DNA of 7,059 nucleotides from an uncultured Ruminococcus sp. GTDB taxonomy: Bacteria; Bacillota; Clostridia; Oscillospirales; Acutalibacteraceae. The stretch spans positions 1-7,059 of the forward strand of contig CADCOF010000123.1 in assembly GCA_902802975.1 (NCBI GenBank). Reading direction: 5' to 3'. Positions within the stretch are counted from its first letter, which is position 1. Every line of letters begins with the position of its first letter. The translations under genes and the position numbers were made by a program. Positions 1 to 5,757 of the stretch are shown piece by piece. The notes beneath the pieces were generated by a model. That model was not told where the DNA came from, did no database searches, and was given only the letters and a program-made list of their open reading frames with translations.

Positions 1-1865
1 CGGCAGACAGACCGATTGAGGAGAGCGACAATACAAAGGCGTATTCTCCCAAAGACAAAAATAAGGAAACGCAGGCGCGTCCGATTTCGGATGCCGCAAA
101 AACAGCGGTTTTTGTTCCCATAAAGGGCGATACGGCGAAAAAGGTCAGAGAAGAGAAAAAATCTCCGCTCGATACTAATAAAAGTGAAGACAGCAAAGCA
201 CTTTTACGCCAGAAGAGTGACCGCCGATTCTGGAGTCGTTTCTTCTCTCTAGGGGCGATAATTCCGGCGTATCTTGCACTTCTTGTGTACACTGTGTTTT
301 TGCCGCGCTCGACCGTGTCTAATATCGAAAAGCGTAATCTTGCAAAAATGCCCGAATTTACGTGGGGCGATTATTGGAGCGGCAAGTATACCTCCGATAT
401 GGCAAATTATTTTGACGATACAGTGCCGTTCCGTGATTCATTGAAGCAGGCAGCAAGCCGCTTTACGGGCGTGTTTGGTATCAAGTACAACAATGTACAA
501 GTTACAGGCACGATGGAAGTTGTAAATAAACCTTCAGATAAGAAAAAGGACGCGGCAGCCGGTGAAAACGAGTCTTCACCTTCATACGCAGTCAGCCTTG
601 CGAGCGGCACGAGCAGCGACAAGAAAAAAGACTCCGATGAAGACACCAAGCAGGTGAAAGGCGAGGAGATCGCCGAGGGCGTTTATGCGAACGGCGTTAT
701 TGTTGTGTATCAGAACGGTCACTACAGAGCTATGTCGATGTATGGCGGCGGTTCGGGTGAAGTGTTTGCGTCCGCGGTTAATGATTATGCGTCGGACTTG
801 CCGGGCGTTCGTGTGTATTCTCTCGTTGCGCCTACAGCGAGCGAGTTCTATACTCCCGAAAACTTTGCCGATTACAATGCAAGTCAGGAAGACGATATAA
901 AAGATATCAACGAAATGCTCAACGGTGCAACGGGCATAAATGTTTGTCCTGCGCTGCTTGCACATAAGCAGGAGACAATTTACACGCGTACAGACCATCA
1001 CTGGATGTCTCTTGGCGCATATTATGCCGCAAAAGAATTTGCGGACGCAGCGGGTGTTCAATTCAGAGACCTTTCGCAGTATAATAAGCTTACAAAGCCC
1101 GATTATGTAGGTACGCTGTATACTTTCTCGGGAAATAACCCCGATCTGTTGAACGACCCGGAAGACTTCATTTACTATGTACCGAAAAAGCAGGATTACA
1201 CCACCGAATATTACGACTATTCATTTAATTTCGTCTATGAAGGCGAAATGTATGTAGATATACAGGCGGTAAGCGAGTATTATTCAACGTTTATAAGCGG
1301 CGACGCGTACAGCGTTAAGATTAAAACAGGCGTTAAGAACGGCAGACGCTGCCTCGTTATAAAGGATAGCTACGGCGACGCGCTTATTCCGTTCCTTTCG
1401 GGTTCATTTGAAGAAGTATATGTTGTTGATATGAGATATTTCGAGCGTAATCTGGTTGATTTCGCAAAAGAGATGAAAATCACAGATATGTTGTTTACCT
1501 GCTGTTCGTATTCGGCAGTGGGACCGAATGCAGATCATCTTGAAGAAATGAGGATAGGCGGCATTACAGGTTCTATCGATGATCATGAGACTTCATCAAA
1601 GGAGCCGGAAGATGAAGATGTTACCTCAAGTGAGGAGCCTCAGGACGATTTGTCTGATGAGTCCGAGCTTATGGAAGATGACGCAGACTATGATACAACA
1701 AGCAAAACTGTATCGACAGCAAACGAGATCGTAAATAAATGGGAGCTTGATGAAGACAATGATTTCACAGGCGGCGATCTGGGAATTATCCACGAAAATG
1801 ATGATGAACCAACCGATGATAATACGGGTGAAGACATAGGCGAAAACGAGGAAGGGGATTGGTAG
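1..1865 (+). CDS. DHHW-family membrane-anchored SGNH-like protein, 5'-truncated by the window edge
   Basis: The frame is open from base 3 to the TAG at 1863-1865 (620 visible codons), with no stop before the first ATG/GTG candidates, so the gene starts outside the window. The GTG at 285 is a poor start because it lies inside the membrane helix. In order: about 79 hydrophilic, Lys/Glu-rich residues (3-239), probably cytoplasmic; one transmembrane helix (240-302, FFSLGAIIPAYLALLVYTVF); a stem with the N-terminal pattern of the family (STVSNIEKRNLAKMPEF); a low-complexity insert with two SDKKKD copies (about 531-660); the DHHW motif at 993-1004; and KDSYGD at 1362-1379. By analogy with AlgX/AlgJ, Asp-His of DHHW and Ser of DSYG would be the catalytic residues. 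The fold appears to end near 1575 and is followed by a tail of about 95 residues rich in Asp/Glu/Ser. Family relatives usually sit beside an MBOAT acyltransferase and act outside the membrane in polysaccharide O-acylation. The next gene starts one base after the stop, so the two are co-transcribed. Family assignment is firm; substrate is unknown. Confidence 0.88.
   Translation, partial: ADRPIEESDNTKAYSPKDKNKETQARPISDAAKTAVFVPIKGDTAKKVREEKKSPLDTNKSEDSKALLRQKSDRRFWSRFFSLGAIIPAYLALLVYTVFLPRSTVSNIEKRNLAKMPEFTWGDYWSGKYTSDMANYFDDTVPFRDSLKQAASRFTGVFGIKYNNVQVTGTMEVVNKPSDKKKDAAAGENESSPSYAVSLASGTSSDKKKDSDEDTKQVKGEEIAEGVYANGVIVVYQNGHYRAMSMYGGGSGEVFASAVNDYASDLPGVRVYSLVAPTASEFYTPENFADYNASQEDDIKDINEMLNGATGINVCPALLAHKQETIYTRTDHHWMSLGAYYAAKEFADAAGVQFRDLSQYNKLTKPDYVGTLYTFSGNNPDLLNDPEDFIYYVPKKQDYTTEYYDYSFNFVYEGEMYVDIQAVSEYYSTFISGDAYSVKIKTGVKNGRRCLVIKDSYGDALIPFLSGSFEEVYVVDMRYFERNLVDFAKEMKITDMLFTCCSYSAVGPNADHLEEMRIGGITGSIDDHETSSKEPEDEDVTSSEEPQDDLSDESELMEDDADYDTTSKTVSTANEIVNKWELDEDNDFTGGDLGIIHENDDEPTDDNTGEDIGENEEGDW
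1848..1857 (+). promoter_or_regulatory. Ribosome binding site of the FkbH-type gene, inside the preceding gene
   Basis: GAGGAAGGGG lies 9 bases before the ATG at 1867 and overlaps the last codons of the DHHW gene, whose stop is at 1863-1865. This supports the ATG at 1867 over the later in-frame ATGs (residues 14 and 20) and suggests coupled translation of the two genes. Confidence 0.75.
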
Positions 1866-1866
1866 A

Positions 1867-3645
1867 ATGAAAGAACTCGAGTATCCGTTTGACTCCGCAT
1901 ATATTATGAAAAAACGCAGATCAATGAAAAAAACTTTGATTTCTGACGGTACGGTGCGCATTAAGAAAAAAATCGCCGTGCTGGGCGGGTCAACTACAAG
2001 TGATATCGTTTCGATTATGGAATTGTTTCTGCTCAACAGCGGAATAGAGCCTGAATTTTATCAGTCTGAGTACGCACAGTACTGGCAGGACGCAATGTTC
2101 CCCGATGAGACATTGACGGCGTTTGCGCCCGACATTGTGTTTATCCACACAACAAACCGGAACATCACCGCGTATCCCGCTGCTTCAAGTACGCGCCAAG
2201 AGGTAAGCGAACTTCTCGATAACGAGTATTCACGTTTTACTCAGATGTGGCAGTCGGTTAAAGAGCACTTTCAGTGTCCTATAATTCAGAACAATTTCGA
2301 GATGCCGCTTTTCAGACTTATGGGCAACAGAGACAGTTTCGATTATCGCGGCAGAGAGCGTTTTATATCGCGCCTGAATGAGAAATTTTACGAATATGCA
2401 GATTCGCACGATAATTTCTATATCAACGATATAAATTTTATTTCTGCACAGTACGGGCTTAAGAGCTGGTCTAATCCTTCATATTGGAATATGTATAAAT
2501 ACGCGCTTTGCTTTGAAGCAATACCGGAGTTTGCGTTCAATACGGCGAATATTATCAAGTCGGTTTTCGGCAAAAACAAAAAAGCCATAGCACTTGATCT
2601 TGATAATACGCTTTGGGGCGGCGTTGTCGGCGATGACGGCGTAGAGCATATTCAGATAGGGCAGGAGACAGGCGTTGCACAGAGTTACTACGAGTTTCAG
2701 TCGTATTTGAAAGCGCAGCGCGAACTTGGCGTTCTCCTGACCGTTTGTTCAAAAAACGATGAGGAAAATGCGCTCACGGGACTTCGTCACCCTGAGGGTG
2801 CTCTGAAACCCGAGGATTTCGCCGTTATCAAGGCAAATTGGGAAAATAAAGACCGCAATATTATTGAAACGGCGTCACAGCTTAATATCCTGCCCGATTC
2901 AATAGTTTTTGTTGACGATAACCCCGCCGAAAGAGCAATTGTATCGGCGCAGGTTTCCGGTGTGAGTGTTCCCGAGATCAACAGCGTTGAGGAATATATT
3001 CAGACGCTCGACCGCAGCGGTTTCTTCGACATCACCACGTTCAGCGATGACGACCTCAAGCGCAACGAGATGTACAAGGCAAACGCACAGCGTGCAATGC
3101 AGCAGGCAGCGTTCGGCAATTATACCGATTATCTGCTTAGCCTTGACATGAAAGCGGAGATCGGCGACTTTACACCGATGTATTTGCAGCGTATTACGCA
3201 GCTTACAAATAAATCAAATCAGTTCAATGTGACGACAAAGCGTTATACACCCGCGGAGATGGAAGCCGTATTCGAGAGCGGTGAGTATATCAGGCTTTAC
3301 GGAAAGCTTATCGATAAATTCGGGGATAACGGCGTTGTGTCCGTTGTAATCGGAAAGAAAGCTAACGACGTGCTGAATATTGATCTGTGGATAATGAGCT
3401 GCCGCGTGCTGAAACGAGAGATGGAGTTTGCTATGCTCGATGAGCTTGTTGACCGATGCAAAGAGCAGGGAATAAAAACTATTATGGGTTATTATTATCC
3501 TACTGCGAAAAATAAGATGGTCAAGGAGCTTTTCGGCACGTTTGGATTTGATAAGATCAGCGAAGATGAAAACGGAAGTGTGTGGAAGCTGGAAGTTGAA
3601 GGGTATCAGAAAAAGTGCAGCGTGATATCAATAAATAGTGATTAA
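1867..3645 (+). CDS. FkbH-type protein: HAD-IIIC phosphatase-like with GNAT-like C-terminus, putative acyl (glyceryl)-ACP synthase
   Basis: The 592 residues match the full-length FkbH architecture. The N-terminal part (about 30-230) carries an SGNH-like first block, IAVLGGSTTSD, with Ser42. The HAD domain (about 238-375) has motif I DLDNTLWGG (D244 and D246), VCSKND (C294-D298), the basic segment IKANWENK (K322) and motif III FVDDNPAER (D350, D351). The C-terminal GNAT-like domain (about 430-580) has TQLTNKSNQFN (444-454), DKFGDNGVVSV (483-493) and CRVLKREMEFAML (512-524). Known members in FK520, oxazolomycin, bryostatin and tetronate pathways dephosphorylate 1,3-bisphosphoglycerate and pass the glyceryl group to an ACP. 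C294 sits in a motif conserved in the family and could be the acyl-enzyme residue; that is inference. No polyketide genes are seen here. The DHHW gene one base upstream and the ACP downstream point to surface-polymer acylation. No membrane segment or signal peptide is seen, so it is cytoplasmic. The family is certain, the acyl group is not. Confidence 0.9.
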   Translation: MKELEYPFDSAYIMKKRRSMKKTLISDGTVRIKKKIAVLGGSTTSDIVSIMELFLLNSGIEPEFYQSEYAQYWQDAMFPDETLTAFAPDIVFIHTTNRNITAYPAASSTRQEVSELLDNEYSRFTQMWQSVKEHFQCPIIQNNFEMPLFRLMGNRDSFDYRGRERFISRLNEKFYEYADSHDNFYINDINFISAQYGLKSWSNPSYWNMYKYALCFEAIPEFAFNTANIIKSVFGKNKKAIALDLDNTLWGGVVGDDGVEHIQIGQETGVAQSYYEFQSYLKAQRELGVLLTVCSKNDEENALTGLRHPEGALKPEDFAVIKANWENKDRNIIETASQLNILPDSIVFVDDNPAERAIVSAQVSGVSVPEINSVEEYIQTLDRSGFFDITTFSDDDLKRNEMYKANAQRAMQQAAFGNYTDYLLSLDMKAEIGDFTPMYLQRITQLTNKSNQFNVTTKRYTPAEMEAVFESGEYIRLYGKLIDKFGDNGVVSVVIGKKANDVLNIDLWIMSCRVLKREMEFAMLDELVDRCKEQGIKTIMGYYYPTAKNKMVKELFGTFGFDKISEDENGSVWKLEVEGYQKKCSVISINSD

Positions 3646-3655
3646 GCGCAATTAA

Positions 3656-3935
3656 AGTTTTCGCCAAGCCTTTTTCAAAAGGCTTGCGGGGTCTGGGGTG
3701 CGGTCTGCCAGTGGCAGACGTTGCCAAATGCAACAGCACCGTCGGGGACGGATCCAAGCCGACCGAGCCGGCAGGCGAGACCGGTGCCCCGGCGAAAAGC
3801 CGATGTGAGCCAAAAAAAGCAAAGGCACTCGAAAAAAATAATGTGCGCAGCACAAAAATGTAACTGGCGCAAACAAAGAAGTAGGCACGAGTAATCGACG
3901 AGCGCAGCAAGTCGATTACAATATGCCGAACGGTG
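3656..3935. repeat. Hairpin-rich intergenic element between the FkbH-type gene and the ACP gene
   Basis: The 328-base gap holds no convincing gene. It carries a run of perfect stem-loops: CAAGCCTTTT/AAAAGGCTTG (3665-3686, 10 bp), GTCTGCC/GGCAGAC (3703-3719, 7 bp, loop AGT), GTTGC/GCAAC (3720-3734), CCGTC/GACGG (3739-3751), TGTGC/GCACA (3842-3854) and GTAATCGAC/GTCGATTAC (3891-3919, 9 bp, 11-base loop). GCACCG (3736-3741) can also pair with CGGTGC (3782-3787), giving an alternative fold. The left half is G+C-rich and unlike the flanking genes. None of the hairpins has a following T tract on the + strand, so none is a clear intrinsic terminator. The best reading is an interspersed clostridial repeat or a structured RNA segment. 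Outer boundaries are estimates. Confidence 0.6.
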
Positions 3936-3956
3936 AGCGATAATTTGATAATTCAC

Positions 3957-3965
3957 AGAAAGGAG
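3957..3965 (+). promoter_or_regulatory. Ribosome binding site of the ACP gene
   Basis: AGAAAGGAG stands 8 bases before the ATG at 3974 and fixes that start. I see no convincing -35/-10 pair just upstream, so the ACP may depend on read-through from the FkbH-type gene. Confidence 0.75.
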
Positions 3966-3973
3966 TAAATAAT

Positions 3974-4213
3974 ATGGACGAATTTGAGATTTATGACAGA
4001 TTGAACGAGGTATTCAGAGACGTATTTGACGATGATACAATTGAGGTGGACGAGTTCACTACAGCAGATGATATTGACGATTGGGACAGCCTGGAGCATA
4101 TCAATCTGATAGCTGCTGTTGAACAGGAATTCGGCATTAAGTTTAAAATGGGCGAAGTATCCACGATGAAAGATGTCGGAGAAATGGTCGAAATCATTAT
4201 GTCGCGTATTTGA
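3974..4213 (+). CDS. Acyl carrier protein
   Basis: A 79-residue, strongly acidic protein of normal ACP length. The phosphopantetheine site is DWDSLEHINLI (residues 36-46) with Ser39 as the attachment residue, followed by the helix-II pattern and the usual acidic helix III (AAVEQEFGIKFKMGEVSTMKD, with E55-like spacing before the conserved Val/Met region near 68-76). It is a stand-alone carrier needing a 4'-phosphopantetheinyl transferase encoded elsewhere. The sequence around the site (DDIDDWDSLEHINLI) resembles carriers of surface-polymer and FkbH-type systems more than the fatty-acid AcpP, which has the form GADSLDTVEL. The neighbouring FkbH-type gene makes it the likely acceptor of the three-carbon acyl group, analogous to DltC in D-alanylation. 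It ends in a terminator, so it is probably the last gene of the DHHW-FkbH-ACP group. Carrier function is very likely; the cargo is inferred. Confidence 0.9.
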   Translation: MDEFEIYDRLNEVFRDVFDDDTIEVDEFTTADDIDDWDSLEHINLIAAVEQEFGIKFKMGEVSTMKDVGEMVEIIMSRI

Positions 4214-4221
4214 TATGCAAA

Positions 4222-4252
4222 AAGCACTCCACAGGTTGGGGTGCTTCTGTTT
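4222..4252 (+). terminator. Intrinsic terminator after the ACP gene
   Basis: AAGCACTCC (4222-4230) pairs with GGGGTGCTT (4238-4246) in a 9-bp stem with one G-U pair and a 7-base loop. A run of A precedes it and a short, imperfect T-rich stretch (CTGTTT) follows. It starts 8 bases after the ACP stop codon. The weak T tract lowers confidence a little. Confidence 0.75.
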
Positions 4253-4313
4253 ACATGTTGTACAAAAATACGTCACGTTTATTATGCAAGTGTAACAATT
4301 ATTAATATAAAGC

Positions 4314-4342
4314 TTGAAAATGGAGTCGAAACGGTGTATTAT
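4314..4342 (+). promoter_or_regulatory. Sigma-A-type promoter for the gene at 4418
   Basis: TTGAAA (4314-4319) and TATTAT (4337-4342) are 17 bases apart. An overlapping TATAAT at 4340-4345 would give a 20-base spacer, which is less likely. An A+T-rich stretch precedes the -35. The promoter lies after the ACP terminator and would leave a leader of about 70 bases before the GTG at 4418. A second, weaker pair, TTGTAC (4258-4263) and TATTAT (4280-4285), lies upstream. Confidence 0.65.
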
Positions 4343-4417
4343 AATAAATAAGTTGCATTTTCAAAAGCCTGAGCGTAAATTCTGCAGCAAGAAAAACGGA
4401 AACGGTGAGGGTATTCT

Positions 4418-5569
4418 GTGAAAAAATTCTTCAATATTATTTTAATAATACTTGGCGTTGCACTTATCGGTGTGTGCGTTGATCTTACTACAAATAAATT
4501 GGCGAAGACAGATTATAATTCGCTGGACGCTGTTGACCGTGAAGCGATTGCAGAATTGTGCGGCATGACGGAGCTTTTTAAAGATCGCAGAGGCTGCAGC
4601 GACGTGTGGAGTGAAAATTATAATCTCAGGGATTATAAAGCTGTCGTCACACGAAAGCTTGGTATTATTAAAGGAACTACATATGCGGTTAATTTGAACG
4701 TAAGCAAAAATATTTTTGCACAGCAGATAATTATGCCTGATGAATACAGCGATATTGCTGTGTATCGCTTTGCATATTTTACGCCGTTTACATTTTCGCT
4801 GTACAATAATAAGTCAGACACTTTCAGCTACGTTAACGGCGAGAGAGTTTATATTGATGTTTATGATTCTCAATCGATACGAGCTAAAGGCACCGGATCA
4901 ATGGAAGAGGTATATGTTAAAGAAACTTTCTTTGACGCTGTTGAGAGTCTGGACGTGCCGTCAAGGATAAACGCCTCATTTGAGATTAAGGAAGAAAACG
5001 TTGCGCTGATAGGTCTTGAGTACAGAATACTTGACGATATGCTTGTAGAGGATAACGATGAGAAACTTCACGAGCTTGTTAAGGAATACGTTGCAGTGAG
5101 AGAATATCAGAACAGCAAAAATCTGCTTTTCGCAAAATACCGTAACCAGATGGAAGCGAGAGAAGGCTGCGCTCAGTATGCTTTTTACAATATCAGCGAT
5201 TTGATAGATCATGATATTACATACTTCAATAAAGAGAAGGACGATTCCATAACATTCTACAGTGCATATTATTATTTGTGTACAGGCAGATATAATTCCG
5301 ACATAAACGATTATTTCAACGAAACGGGTATTGCGTATGAGGGCGCGGCACTTTGCCGTGTGATCGAGGACAATCATCTGTATACCAATTGGTGTAACAG
5401 AGTTGATGCAAATGAGAACGATATTGTTGCGCCATATACGCTCCTTAAGCGCAGATGCGAGAGAAATTACGGCGGATATCGTGACGTATCGCTCGATGAT
5501 ATCAAACGCTCGTACAATTATGAAGAAATAATCAGTATGGCGAGGACACTTGTGAATGGAGTTAGTTAG
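4418..5569 (+). CDS. Uncharacterised membrane-anchored or secreted protein
   Basis: 383 residues from a GTG start at 4418, with GGTGAGGG (4404-4411) six bases before it. Residues 1-4 (MKKF) and the hydrophobic stretch 5-22 form a signal peptide or N-terminal anchor. The one Cys in it (C20) is preceded by IGV, which is not a proper lipobox, so lipoprotein is unlikely. The rest is soluble and probably extracytoplasmic, rich in Tyr, Asp and Glu, with several Cys (C49, C60, C251, C288, C313, C326, C347). I do not recognise a named family with confidence. The run VKETFFDAVESL (167-178), then LEYRILDDML (200-209), VKEYVAVREYQ (221-231) and MEAREGCAQYA (245-255) recalls, from memory, uncharacterised putative metallopeptidase-like proteins with HExxH, LEW-x-aL, R-x-x-R and EGLAxY blocks. 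Here both HExxH histidines would be missing, which would make it a non-catalytic relative. Own promoter upstream; a 188-base gap separates it from galE. Confidence 0.75.
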   Translation: MKKFFNIILIILGVALIGVCVDLTTNKLAKTDYNSLDAVDREAIAELCGMTELFKDRRGCSDVWSENYNLRDYKAVVTRKLGIIKGTTYAVNLNVSKNIFAQQIIMPDEYSDIAVYRFAYFTPFTFSLYNNKSDTFSYVNGERVYIDVYDSQSIRAKGTGSMEEVYVKETFFDAVESLDVPSRINASFEIKEENVALIGLEYRILDDMLVEDNDEKLHELVKEYVAVREYQNSKNLLFAKYRNQMEAREGCAQYAFYNISDLIDHDITYFNKEKDDSITFYSAYYYLCTGRYNSDINDYFNETGIAYEGAALCRVIEDNHLYTNWCNRVDANENDIVAPYTLLKRRCERNYGGYRDVSLDDIKRSYNYEEIISMARTLVNGVS

Positions 5570-5573
5570 AGGG

Positions 5574-5720
5574 CAATTTGCAATGTGCAGTGTTCAATGT
5601 GCAATGGTGTGGAATGCGACAATTTATCACAACGACAATAGTTTTTGAAGTGCGAAAATTCATGATCGAGAGTGATGAACTCAGATCGAGCATTCATTGC
5701 ACATTGCACATTGCTAATTG
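5574..5720. repeat. MITE-like inverted-repeat element built on CAATGTGCA units
   Basis: The left arm (5574-5606) and the right arm (5695-5720) are inverted copies. The 26 alignable bases match at 25 positions, and the left arm carries a 7-base insertion, GTGTTCA. Both arms consist of near-tandem CAATGTGCA/TGCACATTG words, and further TGCACATTG copies continue to about 5740. About 88 bases lie between the arms, with a direct GATCGAG repeat (5664-5670 and 5684-5690). No transposase is present. As RNA the arms would form a long hairpin in the galE leader. It resembles palindromic interspersed repeats of clostridial genomes; copy number cannot be seen from one window. Confidence 0.65.
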
Positions 5721-5745
5721 CACATTGTTAATGCACATTGAGAAA

Positions 5746-5752
5746 AAGGAGG
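5746..5752 (+). promoter_or_regulatory. Ribosome binding site that fixes the galE start
   Basis: AAGGAGG stands 5 bases before the ATG at 5758. The frame stays open 60 codons further upstream to a TTG at 5578, but that stretch is the inverted repeat and no GalE protein has such an extension. The start at 5758 begins directly with the Rossmann motif. Confidence 0.9.
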
Positions 5753-5757
5753 ATTTG

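Noticed and set aside
582..1061. 159-codon minus-strand open frame opposite the DHHW gene
   Set aside because: The opposite strand carries the family motif DHHW, and the minus-strand product is Cys/Arg/Ile-rich without a domain.
3665..3690. Intrinsic terminator for the FkbH-type gene at the 10-bp hairpin
   Set aside because: The stem is A/T-rich towards the loop and is followed by GCGGGGTCTGG, with no T tract on either strand, so standard termination is not supported.
3557..3956. Three overlapping minus-strand open frames (78-117 codons) across the gap before the ACP gene
   Set aside because: They overlap each other in all three frames, consist of the hairpin-rich element read backwards, lack ribosome sites and have Cys/Arg/Phe-rich low-quality composition. 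They reflect a lack of stop codons, not genes.
4418..4480. Lipoprotein signal with C20 in the protein at 4418
   Set aside because: The residues before Cys are I-G-V; a lipobox needs a small residue (Gly, Ala or Ser) just before Cys.
5574..5740. CRISPR-like array made of TGCACATTG words
   Set aside because: The words are too short, directly adjacent and arranged as inverted arms, with no spacers of uniform length and no cas genes.
5578..5757. 60-codon N-terminal extension of GalE from a TTG
   Set aside because: It translates the inverted repeat, has no ribosome site, and the ATG at 5758 has AAGGAGG and begins with the Rossmann motif at the normal GalE position.
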